From contig NC_071335.1 of NCBI RefSeq assembly GCF_027744825.2, forward strand, positions 28,733,001 through 28,797,000: a stretch of 64,000 nucleotides of DNA, read 5' to 3'. The translations under genes and the position numbers were made by a program. The notes below the pieces were generated by a model that was not told where the DNA came from, ran no database searches, and worked only from the letters and a program-made list of their open reading frames with translations. Of the stretch, positions 26,520-62,709 are shown piece after piece. The stretch is from Synchiropus splendidus (taxonomy: Eukaryota; Chordata; Actinopteri; Syngnathiformes; Callionymidae). How positions within the stretch are numbered: position 1 is the stretch's first letter; every line of letters starts with the position of its first letter.

Positions 26520-29500
26520 ATAACATAAAATCCACCCCATTGTGATCAAGGAGGTGATGAGGATGTCTGCTGAGTGAAATTACTTAAATGAACTACATGA
26601 AGCTGTAGAGCCACTGAAGGGTGTGGAGCGACAGGAGCTCTCTGAAAGTCAACGTTCTTTGTCTTTTGGTTTCACCAGGTTGCTAACATTCCACTCCTGA
26701 CCTGCAGACCGACTTATTTTTATCAATGATGAGCAAATCTGATCCTGTCCTATGACCCACTGGGACAGGAATCCCATCATGCACAATATAGGGACGTATG
26801 AAATTGGCAATATAAGATGTAATGTATTGAAACAAGCATCTCACCCAGGACCGAGTCGAGACAGAGCCCTAAGAATATAGATGCCAAGTCCACAAACCAG
26901 ACTGTGACGACCCAAAAGTGAGTCGTGACCATGACCAATGAGGGGGATGAGAACAAGCACAAGATTAAGCCGAAAACACAATACGACACACGCATAAGTC
27001 AATGAATCAAACAGAATCACAAATGTATTTTCTTACTACACATGATGCAGACACGCTAATCATTTTTTCAATATCACGAATGCAAATGCTGTCAGCCACC
27101 AACAGTAGTAGCTTCTTCTGTATTCAATTTGATCTTGGTCTCGACTCGGTCTCGGGTTTGTTGGTCTTGTCTACAACACTAGCCCGAGGGCTTGACATTC
27201 TGCTTACTTATCCACACTCTCCCTGCCATTGATTCATGTATTATGATTCATGACTTGCCCTGCAGTAACAGCAGCAATATAGTCCTGTGATTTGCGCCTT
27301 CATGTGTTTGTTTTGATGAACATTGAAACTGAGCCAAATGTCAATTTGGTGAATCACCTTTAGTTGAACCATGAAACATTTTCCCTCCTCCAACTTGAGA
27401 AAAAAAAAATAGCTTTACGTTGCATAATCCTCCAAGTTTACCAGAAGGTTCAATAAAAGCATTAGCTTGCTTTGAAGGGAGAAATATAAAATGATGACTC
27501 ACTCTGAAAAGAAATAATATTGTCATATTTGCACATGGCGAGACAGCAGACCTGTCGGTGGTCTGCCCAGCTTTCCATGTTTCTTCTTTGCGGTGATGAG
27601 GATGATGTTGAGTCGAGGGCAGTGTCATACTTTCCCCCACAGCTGCTTTGTGTACTTTTCCCTGACCAAAGAGAGAGAACATCACCATGCAACGGGATGG
27701 GGCCAAATAGCAGACTTCAAAAGCACTTCAGGTTTTGTCTCATTGGAGTCTGTTTAATATATATGGAAGTGGATTTGGCGATATATATTTTTTTAATTTA
27801 ATTCAGCCCTGTTGTAGCTGATCCTGAATGCAAAAGCACAACTCATTTATTCACGACTGTATGGCTTTGTTCATGAAGTGTTTTCGGATAGAATGGATTC
27901 AAATTCACAGTGAAACAAAATATTTATTGTAGTTAAGTTATTGGCCCATATCATATAATACAAACCACTATTTATCACATCCATGAGCCTGAATGATTGT
28001 CTTTCCTTCTCTTCTGCCTGGTATCTCCATCATTCTTTGTCTTACACGTACAAGTCTCTATATTCTCAGAGGTGCCCTCTAATGTACTTTTGCCTTAGAT
28101 TATTTATTATAGAACCCTAACTGCCAGGCGCAGAGTCGCATGTCAATCTCATATTTTCCACTTACAGTGCAAAAAAAAAAAAAAAACACGAGAAAGAGTG
28201 ACTTATTAACCGCCGACTTCTCTCTTTTTCTCACTATTTCAGCAAGTTTTCACCGTAACTGTGGAAACGCTTGTGATTTTACTGGTGAAGTGAGATCACA
28301 AGCTTTGCCCTGACAACTGGAAATAGTGGCATCAAAATGCAGATGTCACACTAGGGTTTCCTAATTTTATTTGGCTTTCTTCATCACCTTACTCAGTCTC
28401 ATCTCTCAGCTGAAACAGTTACAGAGTTGGATGTCAATTGTTGCGGGCTGACCGAAGGCTCGGGAGATCGAGAGTAGATTTAACAGGGTTTATTCACAAT
28501 TACGCGAGAACACAAAAGACGAACAGGAACTCTGAACAAGGGTGCCGATATCAGAAACACAGAACGGGAAATACACTCAACACCAGGGGAAAAACTTGAA
28601 GCAGGAAAGAAAGAAGCGAATTATAAACAAGCCTAAGTAATGGGGACAACATAAACACTCGAAAATTAACTCACGAGGCCCAAATAACACAAAGCGCTCG
28701 GTGGTGGTTCTACACACACACAAGGAAATAACTATGACGTGAGGAAAACAAAAGGTGAGTTGTACAAAGAACTCACACACAATCAAATAGCCAGAAGCGA
28801 GAAAAAGAAAAATTAACGAGGAGAACAAACTACGGAGGCGGCAGAAAGAAGATCAAGCATGCAATGAAATATAATGTAATAATAAATAATGGAAATATAC
28901 AACAGGAGCACGAGAGGAGGGAGGATCGAGAGGGTTTACCATGAGGACGCGAAGCAACCATCTGGCAGCGCAGACTGGAACCCAGGTGTAGAAATCACTG
29001 GAGTCTGATCAGCGGAATGGGATCCAGCTAAGCTGCTGTGAAGCGAGAGAGAAGGAAAAGGAATCGACACACTAGAACACAGAAAAATAACAAAATAAAA
29101 GCACAAGAGAAACAAAACATGACACAACATTGGATTTGTTGAGGGTAAACTACACCTTACTCCTGACAGAATATTTGCATTACACTGTGTATTGAGCCCT
29201 TTTTTCCACCTCAGTATTTCTATTTGTAGATGGGGTGATGCAGCTCCAAGACAAGAGCTCATCCTTCCTTGCATTATTATCTTGAATTTGGTACACATGC
29301 ACTGCCAGGACCTGACAAGGATTCACCTACTCAGGGTTGTCGTTGGTCAGGCTTATGTTCAGCAACTTTAAGTGGCCAAAAGACTGAGGTCAGGTGGCTA
29401 CCTGAGTGTACTGAAGGACTACGTTTTTCCATTACATTATATTTTCTTCCCTAAAACATCATATTCATGTATGGATTGGCACCACAGTGGGCGCAGGTTT

Positions 29501-30240
29501 TTATTCCAGTCAGTCAAGAGGACTCAAGTTCACCAATCAGGTTATCTTAGGAGTGTTACTGGCGACTTTGCAGGGGCTCATCTAAGCAATGCCATTGTAA
29601 ATAATGTGCGGTAATGCAAGCTGTTACGCGGCCATACAGAGTGCATCATGTGATACCGACTGGCCGGTTGGTGTGTACTTCTAGTTCGGTGAAGATTAGC
29701 CAAGCCATTTCAAGGGCTACTTCCTATGTGCATAGGGTTTGAGAGTAAGATAAAATGACAGCTGACAGCTTAAGTTTTTAAAATTATACCCACGCGCACA
29801 TCCCGTTTTCAACTCCTGGACAGGCCTGAAACAGAACACAAACAAGCCTAAACAATTCCAGTATTGCAGGTCAGAAGGTTAGGTTCCTCCTGAAAGGTCG
29901 GCATGTTGGGGCTGTCACCTGGTGCCCGGCAATTAGGAGTAGCACAGGTTTTGTAAGTGGTTTTCAATGGTGAGATCCGAGAAACAGTGTCAAGTTATCA
30001 GCAGATGTGAAGTAAAGGACGTATTCACCAAGTTTGAAGCCTTGAAAAAAACCTCTGTTTAAATCTAAACGACTCAGGGTACAACTCAGCCTAACTTGTT
30101 TTAGTTCGCACCCCAGCCTTCAGACTGTTAAGGGATCAGTACGGCGGTGACGGTGGAGAAGTGAAAGTAGGAGGAGTGTGTTTTGGACTGTCATCCCATT
30201 GAAGAGACTAGTTGTAGTGATCAAAATCTAACAGATGTGG
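26516..30240. other. Gene-free spacer upstream of abcc6, with possible AC-rich repeat
   Basis: No coding exon can be supported. From about 28440 to 29130 the plus strand changes character to AC/AG-rich sequence poor in T (for example AACACAAAAGACGAACAGGAAC). Such AC-rich blocks often mark the interior of fish DNA transposons, but no termini were found. The rest looks like ordinary intergenic DNA. Confidence 0.4.
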
Positions 30241-30666
30241 GCGAGAAGAGAGGGGTGTGAGTGAGTGAGAGAGAGTGAGAGAGAGAGAAATATTTCCACC
30301 CACCCGACAAGGAGACACACTCATAAACAGCGAGCAGATCGAGCGAGAGCCAGAAAGACCCAGGATCTCAGGAGAGCAGGAGCGGCAGCAGCAGCAGCAG
30401 TCTGAAGAGAAACTTTCCGTCAGAGCGGGATGCTTTGTTAAAGCTCAGGGAGAATCACTTAAAGGACTCCCCAATAAACACTCATCCTTCAACCTAGACA
30501 GACAGACACTACCAGGTGAAACCCAAGAACTCTGCGCTCCAGAGGAAGTTCTCAATCCCCTCAGTCACTTTCAGCCCCCCGCACATAAACGCACATGCGC
30601 TCGTGCTTGAGTGGAGGAGCACGACCAAACAAGTAGAGCATCAGAGAGGAAGGAGCGAGCGAGTGG
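30241..30666 (+). promoter_or_regulatory. Putative abcc6 5' UTR / proximal promoter
   Basis: Purine-rich sequence precedes the start codon. It includes a GAGAGAGTGAGAGAGAGAGA run near 30263-30289 and a (GCA)n/(CAG)n stretch near 30384-30402. No TATA box or clear initiator is visible. The boundary between 5' UTR and promoter is a guess from distance alone. Confidence 0.3.
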
Positions 30667-53195
<22,529 letters not shown>

Positions 53196-54355
53196 ATCCA
53201 CATGACAGAGCTGGAACACTGGTGGACAAATGCAGCCCTCGTGGTGCTGCTCACTAAACAGCGGCAGCTGAAAATGCCACTCGATGTTGGCAACGTCCTG
53301 GACGCTAAGGAAGAGGTGCAGCGGTGCTTGTCCGTCGTAAAAGCCCCCATGGATGCTGCCCGCAATCTGGAAAAGACTTTTGTTAAGCCATGAACATCTA
53401 AAGGGAAGCAGCCATGGATTCTTCAAACTATGCATCTTTTTGATAAGTACTGTTCAGGGGCTGGAATAATACTTTCTCAGCCGCAGCATCATTTTCATTC
53501 TCTTTTTGAATGGGTCATATATGCAATTTTGTAAATGCAAATGAATTGAATGATCTTGTCTCAGGCTTTCATGTCGATGTTTACCTGTAATATATTTCCG
53601 CCTCATATATTATCTTAAAAAGAGGCGAACTTGCAGACTGACTGAGATTTCTTTTTAATGTTTCTGTTGTTCCAGAAAGTGGGACGATAAATGCTTTGAC
53701 ACAGTAACCTTCACAAGGTTCACCCTGGCAGGCATAGGAGGAAATGAGGTTTTCAAAATTGAACCTTTTTTTGTATGTCAGAGAAATAACATTGAAGCGA
53801 GCCAAGACGTTTACAAAACGGCCAACTATGTTGGGGCTTTTGTTTATTTCTGTCAAAGTAAACATTGAAGAATGCTGATAGAAACCCTGCTGGTCAGATT
53901 TAACCTGGAACCGGTGCTATAAAAACCACCATGAATGACGGGCTTGCCTCATGAAAACAATAGTGACATATCTGGGATTGTCCGCTTGTCGCCACCACAC
54001 TATACAGGCCATATAAACAATACAAATTGAACCTACAAAAATAAGGGAAAACATTATTGCTTTGTACCAACACTGCAAACTGCCAATTCCCCTTCCACCC
54101 TCACTCTTGAATGAACCATTATATAATGAGCTTTACTCCTCTTTATTCTTTTGTCTTACTGGTTTAGACAATTTATCAAAGAAAGAAATAGGTTATTTAT
54201 GTGACATGCCAAATGTATAAAGTGCTCTTATATGTATGAGGACTGTATTTATACTTTTTATAACAAGCCTGTTTAAGTTTCACTGTGCGTTTACTTTTCC
54301 ATGTTCTCGGTCTATACATAAATGCTGGACAATAAAATGTATTTAAATAAACATG
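53196..54355 (+). other. abcc6 3' UTR
   Basis: The stretch between the abcc6 stop and the first canonical polyadenylation signals contains no conserved coding sequence. Open frames such as the one beginning at 53202 are short and unrecognised. The length of about 1.15 kb is plausible for a 3' UTR. Confidence 0.55.
54331..54351 (+). terminator. abcc6 polyadenylation signals
   Basis: Two AATAAA hexamers, at 54331-54336 and 54346-54351, lie 1.14 kb past the stop codon and 0.5 kb before the cep20 start codon. Confidence 0.55.
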
Positions 54356-54869
54356 GCCTCTGTTTTTTCTTCAAATAAATTGGCTTCAGGATAATGATGA
54401 TAATGATAGTGATAATAATGTTAAACCTGAGTTTTAAACAGCTTGACAATATTCCAACATTCGATTCCCACATTCCAAAAACCTTTAAATAACATTTGAA
54501 GTGGAAGATGTTATTCATTCTTTTGATATTAATCCTTATGTCGCATATTTCTATACTGAATTTATTTATTTTTCTATGTTCTTTTCTATGGAATAATAGT
54601 TTATTCTTTAATTTATTTTTTTTTTTTTTTGCAGAACAACACTGGTGTTTCTCCACCAATTTCAATTCAATACAGTTTTAATGTTCCATTTATCAAATAC
54701 ACAATTTCTACAGCTACATTTTATCATTATGGTTATGTCATTTAATATTCGTTTAGTTAATGTTTCCAATAATGTTGTCTCCACTTTGACCACTAGATGG
54801 CCAACGAGTTCCGTCCTTTTATAGCTGATACAAAGAAGAAGAGTTGGCGGTTTGTTTATTGTTGTTGCA

Positions 54870-55940
54870 ATGGCGTCCATCACTGAGCTGAAGTGTGGTG
54901 AGTGTTTCGTTTAAGTTTTCAACCTTGGTCTCGTTACGTTTGTATCGTAACACATCGCTTGGACATTCGAAAATTCATTTTTGTTTCGAAGCCAATGGTA
55001 ATGCCGTTTTACCAACGTAGCTCTTTTTCTGTCCAATTTGGTCTACATTGATTTTTGTCCATCCGCCTTCGCGTGTAACAAAAAATAAATGATGAGTTTA
55101 GTTATGTGTGTGACTGAGACGTTTGGTGCAGTAACTCCGGAGAGTTCACTTGTATTGACGAGAGTGGCTAAGTTTGAGCAATAAACCGTACACACCACTA
55201 CCACAGTAGAGGACTCAGTGGTCATCATATGATCATCATATGATTCTCCCCACAATGATACAGAAGATTAATATATTTATACACATTCTGTCGCAATTTC
55301 TTCCTTTTCTCTTGCTCGTCCATCCTCCATCATCGATGCCTGTCTTATAGCTGTCAGAGACACCCTGGAGTCCAAGGGAGTGCTCGGCCAGCTGAAGGCT
55401 CGGATCCGGGCAGAGGTGTTTGGTGCCCTGGATGACCAAAGTCAACCTCGCCCACCACTGTCCCACGAAAACCTGCTGATCAACGAGTTGATTCGAGAGT
55501 ACCTGGACTACAACCAATACCGTCACTCATCCTCCGTCCTAACAGCAGGTGAGTCTGTCTTTTTCACCCGACCATAACAGCATTTTAGTACAATACAGAA
55601 CTGTGCTTTCAGGACAGGAGAGGTGTTCCTCAAAGTTAGATCCTTGACCTGTGTGTTGTCCTAGAATCTGGCCAGCCTGATGTTCCCTTAGACAGAAAGT
55701 TCTTGGCAGGTGAGCTGCATGTCTGTGAAGATGCAAGCTCCAGGTCTGTGTAAGTGTCTCCTCCAAAGTGTTATGTCACAGTATTGCTGTGTTTTTGCTG
55801 CTGTCTCCATCAATATTTGATTTTGCAGACCTCTTCTTTACGGCCTGGTCTCCCACTTTATGAACAGCAGTGATAAAGGAGAGAAGGTGGTCCTACGGCA
55901 ACACTCGCAAGACACTGCCCCGCAGAAGACGCAAAATTGA
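54870..55940 (+). CDS. cep20: Centrosomal protein 20 (FOPNL/FOR20), complete, 4 exons
   Basis: Small FOP-family protein of centriolar satellites and pericentriolar material, needed for ciliogenesis (family knowledge). Exons 54870-54897, 55351-55548, 55665-55749 and 55829-55940 sum to 423 nt, 140 aa, with matching phases. The start MASITELK parallels MATVAELK of the human protein. The N-terminal dimerisation region contains VLGQLKARIRAEVFGALDD, and the LisH-type motif is ENLLINELIREYLDYNQY followed by SSVLTAESGQP (residues about 45-80). IPLLYGIL-like sequence appears as VPLLYGLVSHF. Human CEP20 is 174 aa; here the tail after NSSDKGEKV is shorter and unlike human, ending at a TGA directly in exon 4. 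The gene follows abcc6 and precedes myh11 as in human 16p13.11. Confidence 0.92.
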
Positions 55941-58900
55941 CCTGATCCTTTTTCTAACACTGAAACACTATTTCAGTGTTTAACTTGTTCAGCTGTTTTA
56001 AACTGAAACCTTTAGCAGTTTCCTATATCTGTACTTGTTAGCGTCATACCGCATAAGGTTGATCTTTTCAACTTAGTAAAATGATTTTTGAATTTGATTT
56101 GATTTTTGAACGACTTTCTGCTTCCACTCATGGGGATTTCCTGCTATTTTCTTACTGACATTTTCCTTTTCTGTTGCAAGTTACTTGTACTTTATTTCTG
56201 TTGTGATAAATGTGACTATTTATATGTAGCATAAATGTAGCCTTTTTACACTTTCATACGACTATTGTGTTCTTTGTCTACATGTTTCCTGTGATGCATC
56301 CAGGCATGAAGCCTGAAAAATGTGGTGCATTTACGCTTGAGAAAATCTTTATTGCTAGTGCATTACTTAGTCCAGACGGCAAGTCTGTGAAGTAATGTGG
56401 TACAGTCTTGGCTTCTTTACTGGCATCAAGTCCCTCCTCTGTTTACAGTATTGTCCATTAAAAAAATACTGCATGAATACTATTGACTGCCGCAAACAGA
56501 CGAGGCTGAAGTCTGCTTCTCAATTTAGAATGCAATTACATTCCACATGGGTCAAACATATCTATAAACATATTTCCTCCCAGATAGATGACCATCTATG
56601 GGCATGAGAAAAATAAATAAATTCAGTCGCTTGATGTGAAATATGTTGATCTGTAAACGCAGGTTGATGTCACTCGACAAATGGGACACACTTTAGGGCA
56701 CATATTGTGAGTGTTGGGACCGTAGTATTGTGCATAAACTGTGGTCGATAGTTGATTTTACACAAATTCCAGATTAAGTGCAGATTAAAGGGATAGATTA
56801 AATTTAAAAAGTAGTGCTCAAAAGCTACAGTTATCCAAGAAGCAGAGCAGAGATGATGCGTTCAGGTGCTGTGAATGTGATAAAATGAAAGGAAAATGAC
56901 TGAAAACTTACCTGTCACCAAGCAAACTGCACTGTATTTGCAGGCGTGTGAGATGAAAAATGAAGAAGAGAAAGACACCCAGTGAGGATGCGGTAAATGA
57001 GGACAGGTGTGATGAGCGAGGGTGAACAGGAAGGTGGAGGGGCTGTGATATACAGCAGTGTGTACATATCCTTCCACAGGTGAGGCAGTACAGTGATCTC
57101 CACTGACGGAGATGTTTGTTTACCAGCGCGTTAGCTGGACCATATTTAGTCACCGGGACTGCGGGTGCTTGTCAGTGCCTGACCTTGAAAGTAACACAGA
57201 AAGCGGTGGAGATGCAGACCTGACAGTCCTTATATGGAACACAACCTCTGAGTCCAGTGTACCTCCTGTTACTCCTCACCCCTCCTCTTCCTCGCATGAG
57301 TCCGCCTCCATCTTTCTCCCCAGTGCTTCCTTCACCCTTGTTCCACATTATGAAGACCACCACAGATCCTGATGATGGCCAGATTCAGTAAAGGGGATCC
57401 TCCTTCCAGTAGGCCTCGGTCTGCCACACTCACACACTTGATTTATTAGAGCAAACACTAGACTGTCCTTATATAGGAAGTTCCATTGGGAAAGAACTGG
57501 AGGGGATGCAGCCGGACAGATGTGGAGGGGGTCGAGTCTCCGCTGCTGGAATGTAATGTGCGTAACCATGGAGGAGTTCTCTGGGGGATTTGACTGCACA
57601 CAATGTCATCGTGTGAATGAGCAGTTTTGTTTATCGTGTGTGTGGTGGCTTTATGGAGGGGTAAAATATTTGCTCGCCTTATGAGGAATAGAAGATTATT
57701 TTATTGTATAACTAAACTGCTCGGCTTCTTGGACACTATGAAATTGTAGTTAAACAGGTCGGCAACATGACTCGAATGATCATCTCAGCACCTGACACCA
57801 TGATCGTGTGATGCTGCCACACTCACATTCATCAAAAAAATATATGTGAGGTTCCTACAAAAATGTCAACATAAGTTTACTTTATTATTAAAAAAAAAAA
57901 CTTTTTTTCTCTGGCAGGACACTGAAGTGGTAGGAGAATAGAATGCTGTTAAGTGGTCAAATAAGTGAAAGAAATTAAAATTCCATTAGTGAATCCAGGA
58001 ACAACATCAAATGGAAACCTGTCAGAAAAATGTGTTTTCAATAAAGACGTAGAAGAAGGCTTCCCATGTGGACTGCAGTGGACAAGGTAGGCGAGGTTCA
58101 CGATCGTAGTTTAAAACTTATTTTTAATACAGGGAAATTTTGATAATGACACTGGTCAACTCTCAGTCTCTGGATCCGTGTTTATTTTATTAGACGGCGT
58201 GGTCCTCATAAGTTCTCTGACGCGGTTGTCTGCCTTGGTTCACATCAACACATGCAAGTCTCCCGCTGTGCTGGCGCCTCGGCGAAACACCCTGGTGAAA
58301 ATAGTTGGATATTGCACGAAGCTCTGCTCTGGTATTGGGGGCGGCGTCCTCTTTCGCGTCCCATTAGGGTTCACTGATCACGGACACACTCTCACAGGCA
58401 GCGCTAATGCTACACGCCGCCATCAGTTAGGGACCATCAACAAATTCTAAAACGGTCAAAGTATTAGCGTAATCTTCAATAAGGCAATGGAAAACAAGCA
58501 TTTTAGGAGAGAGGATTGTGAAAAGGTTATTCATCACACAAGACAAAGGACTGACAGTTTATATAATGATTTGGAGAATAGAATATGACTAAATGATCAT
58601 TTATTCACATTATTTCTGATATTTCTTCAGTAGCATCTTGGAAATGTGTCCAGACTGGTCCATAGTTCAAGTCAACTGTTAAGAGACATGAGATACAGCA
58701 GACAGACGGCTCAATTTAACCCCTAAATAAAACTGGCAGAGCAGTCTGTCAGACACCAGCGGCTTCTACCAGAGACGTGAAACATTGAATTTCTCATCTC
58801 TACATATAGTTAACTATTATATTTAAACATAAACAAACAATGATGTTGGAGACAAACTCCACTAACAAGTTTAATCATTGAAACAGTTTTAAGAGCGACT

Positions 58901-59419
58901 GTAGTGTCAAACACATGGAATAGAATGAAAATGTATCATGACAATTATAGTTGCGGAAATTACAATATTTATCGCAACTTTTTTTGTGGTCCATAACGGC
59001 CATCCCTACTCCCCACTTGACTTCGGAACAACCATTAGGCCACCACCTTAGGATCGATGACAGTGAGCTGGCTCAAAGGTGGTCAGTATGGAGAAAACGT
59101 GTTTTTTGTCATTTTTTTATGTCATTTTCAGTTGAGTTTATGTGGGAGTTGGGAAAGGGAGGTTTAAAGAATGACACCATGGATTCTGTCTCTGGGTTTA
59201 ATTTTCTGCATGATGTCCAAGGGAGGTTAAGTTTAGACGGATGGAGTTTGAAGGATGGAAAACATTTTTGGATTTGGTTTGGTTAAGTTGTAGTAACTAC
59301 TGGTCACATCATCCTGGTTAACTCAAAAAGCAGCCTATGAAATGAAACATTGGAATTGGAAAATCTTTCTGAAATGGAAAGGTCAGACCTGTAACTCAAC
59401 CTTGTGGTATCCCATTGGA
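55941..59419. other. cep20 3' UTR and spacer
   Basis: The first 0.7 kb is probably cep20 3' UTR; the first AATAAA I noticed is at 56612-56617. Beyond that there is no supported coding exon. A GC-rich island from about 58190 to 58445 stands out from AT-rich surroundings and may be a repeat, but I cannot classify it. Confidence 0.45.
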
Positions 59420-60050
59420 CAGGGGTTCTTAACCTTCTTGATCATGTGACCCACCATTCCCCGGGCCCATTCAATAGAACTGATTCATGACTCTTGATTT
59501 CATTTGTGATCAATTACCATGTTTAATCTACTTAGACGTAAACAAACCAACACCTTGTGAAATGACATGAAATCATGTGATCATCGTCATCAAAAAAATA
59601 GATTTGATGCAAACTGAGAGAATTTGAAAAACTGAATAAAATTCTGAATAAAATAAATATAATAAAACCATGTCTAAATATCATAAAATAAAAATATTGT
59701 ATTTTATTTAAGAAGAAGATATAAGAAAAGTGTAAATGAAAGTCATAAAATGTTTGAAGTAATTTTAAAAACTGCTTCGACAGGTACTTTCATGAACAGT
59801 TTTTACTGTTGGGGGGACAACATCACTTTCTTCATCATTTTTTCTTTCTCCACAGTTGTTAACTATCATATATTTGCAGCTGTCAAGTCAACTCAGTGAC
59901 ACACTATTACCACCATATGTGGCTATTGTGTATCTACTGTCTCACAGCCCTCACAGCCTAATGGTATAAACAAAAAAAAACTTTTAGTGGCCCTGAAGTA
60001 GGGGCTCGCAGCCCAACCAAGGGCCCTGGCCCTATGGTTAAGAATCACTG
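59420..60050. mobile_element. hAT-like non-autonomous element (MITE)
   Basis: The left end reads CAGGGGTTCTTAACCTT and the right end, read inverted, CAGTGATTCTTAACCAT, matching at 13 of 17 positions. The inner left sequence ATCATGTGACCCACC and inner right GTAGGGGCTCGCAGCCCAA fit hAT-family MITEs. The 8-bp flanks CCATTGGA and TCCTGGGA agree at 5 of 8 positions, so any target duplication has decayed. No transposase is present in the 631 bp. Confidence 0.65.
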
Positions 60051-61015
60051 TCCTGGGATATAGAGGAAGCGTTTTCCCCCATGGTGACTGCAAAGGTTCT
60101 GTTTAAATGCTATAGGATGCAAACCACCTGAATGCTGCATAGCTGATGCCGACACAAGAGTTAAGACTCCGTATTAAAATTGTTGGGTCATTGGTGTCGA
60201 CGGCTGGACTGGCATCTTGAAGAATCAAACGACACTTTCCCCTTTTTCTGTTGCTAAAAATAAACCTGTTGTCTGAAAAGAAATTCTTCCAGTGCTTGCG
60301 TGTGTTTATTCTGGACATGGCTGTCCTCCCACAGTCTTCAACACACACAAGCTACGTTGACAGTAGATTGTGAGGTTTTCAGTCTGTATGTGCCGTGTGA
60401 TGCCTTGCTGTCCAGGGTGTCCCCATAGCTCCTGAGTAGCCTTTCATGACTCCATCGAAGGGAAAATGAAAGTCAATGAACAAACATGAATGAATAGATT
60501 CTTGCTGATCTGTGAATATATTTTGTTAGACTACATTATAATTCTGTTTTTAAATGTAATATTAACAATGATAATCCTATTATTTTAGTCTGTGTAAGAC
60601 ACTATATTTAAAAAGCTTTGAAGGATGGTTGGAATTTGGGGTATTTTTTCCACTGTGTTTGCCTAACTTCCCAGGAGATGCTTGATGTTTGTTAAAGTCC
60701 AGAGACTCCATCAGTTGAAGCTGACTGAGAACAAAAAAATCTAAGTACGTGTTCCACTGTCACAGCATTTGTGACATGTCCATGTACAGCGTGAATATAC
60801 TGCAATGTAAACGTGTAATAGTAGTATTTGTAGTGTTTTTGTCTCATTATTAGGCAATTTGCATCACACTAATAATCATTATCATCATTCTAATAAAGGT
60901 CATCAACAGTGGGCTGCTTCCAAATGAACTTGTGGTCACACTCTTTTTGAAAAGTAACTTCAACAGGACTCCATCACCTCTTCCTCGCTGCTTCCTCCTC
61001 TGAAGTGGATGCTGC
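60051..61015. other. Spacer upstream of myh11
   Basis: No coding exon is supported. This is the presumed distal 5' flank of myh11; I found no perfect CArG box in it. Confidence 0.45.
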
Positions 61016-61196
61016 GGGGGGCGGGGCCTCCGCGTCCTCGGCCCGCCCAGATGCGACGGAGCACCTTTTAAATGACTCGTCGCGGAAATGGACCGGCGTC
61101 GTTTGGACTGGTTCTCGAGTACCTCGTCAGCGCCGGACTCTCCAAGCCGTCACCTCTCGGAACCAAGAGCTCCTGTCGACAGGTCATTCTTTCAAA
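61016..61196 (+). promoter_or_regulatory. Putative myh11 core promoter and non-coding exon 1
   Basis: A GC box GGGGCGGGGC (61018-61027) is followed by a TATA-like TTTTAAAT (61067-61074), which would place transcription start near 61095-61100. The sequence then stays GC-rich up to a strong donor AAA|GTAAGTG at 61197. That gives an untranslated first exon of about 100 nt, the same arrangement as in other sarcomeric and smooth-muscle myosin genes. The exact start site is inferred. An open frame running through here is not conserved. Confidence 0.55.
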
Positions 61197-62629
61197 GTAA
61201 GTGCACCGCGGTTGAGTGAAGTTGCCGGATGACGTGAGGCGTTCATGGTCCGTCTGTAACGAGCCATTCCACCTGCTGCTAAAACGTTAGCATTTAGTGT
61301 AAGAAAAGTGACGACGCAGTTAAGCATTAATAAAACGTTGCATCATTATTTGCAACATAATTATTAATATGTTGCCATGAATACTAAATACGTGTACGTA
61401 CCGTGCACTTGCCTCAGCTATGCTAACTAGAGCTTTGTATAAAGCTTTGGTTCGTGTTTTATGTGTAAATCTGCATATTCACTGTGAAATAACAGTTTTC
61501 CTTAATAAATACACGGTAGAATTGTCGATTCAGTGATCAGTATGTTTAAACATGAATGACTCATAGATTACTAGGTCAATAAATATACACTTCAGGTTGC
61601 ATGCTATAAAATAAAATTAATTCAATGTGCAAAAATAACCTTTCCATCCAAACACAGTACAATTTAAACAAACGTCTTATCCTGTCATTTTTGTTGTTCT
61701 TGTGTTGTGACCTTTATCATCTTGTTATTTTATTCATTGTGCTAATATTAGGACAGTGTGGCTTATTCTATTCTGACTGTTTGTAATTACACTGATATTA
61801 ACAACAAGTCAGTCTGAGCTCAAGAGGCGAGGACCATTCACAGGCCCTCAAGTTCAACCTCCTCCACCCTCTGATAGAGGGTCATCTATTCTCCAGGGCG
61901 ACTCTTCCTCCGGTTGATTATTTTTGGTTGCTAACCCGGTTCATTTATGAGAGTCGATCATTCACATCATTTTCACTGCAATGTTACAGTGCTGAACGTT
62001 GTGTTAAATGTTCGTTTGAATTGAATGAACAGCTGGTAGCTGTGTCATTACCAGAAAATGTAAGGTTCTTTTCATCATCTGCAAGAATCCATGATGGAGG
62101 TTATTAACTTGTCAGCCCCTCTTTAGTCTCCTGTGCTCAGTAAACACAGGCTGTGTTGACACAATAAAGACAGAGACATCACAAATGTAGTAAGTGCTAA
62201 TGGCGAGGAAAGTTCAAGTGGGTGACACGGAGGCTTCAGCAGCATTTAATGTGGTCAGGGAAAGCCTGTTTTATCTGCAGAAGACCATCAAAGCATCGAC
62301 TTACATGTCTTGACTCCTCAGATTATTCGTTTGATTCAGGGGCTTTTGAAAATGTCGAACCGAAGTTCACATATTAGTGTATGTTATTCACCAAGTGTAA
62401 AGAAGATGCAGAAACTTGTAAGAAAAGGAAGGTGGGCAGTAGTGTCATAGATATTCAAATTTAGAAAAGTAATGCCTGCTGTGCCGCTTCAATATCCACA
62501 GGTGTCGCCGCACTAACTCGTGGACAATTTGAGAATTAAAAATTACTATTAGCAAACACTGGAAGTGTATCCTTTCCTCCCTGTTATCATGTTGGAGTAA
62601 ACCACCAGGCTGGCTCGAGACATACTATT

Positions 62630-62639
62630 CCCTATAAGG
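62630..62639 (+). promoter_or_regulatory. CArG-like site in myh11 intron 1
   Basis: CCCTATAAGG departs from the SRF consensus CC(A/T)6GG by one base (C in the first A/T position). It lies 80 bp upstream of the perfect CArG box. Confidence 0.4.
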
Positions 62640-62709
62640 GCTTTGTTTGGGAGTTCACTTGCCTTGCTGTTTGGGTCCGCAGAAAAAAGTCCTGCTCCAG
62701 AGAAGGGGG

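Noticed and set aside
60103..60348. 81-codon minus-strand open frame
   Set aside because: It shows no domain, no signal and no splice context, in ordinary intergenic DNA.
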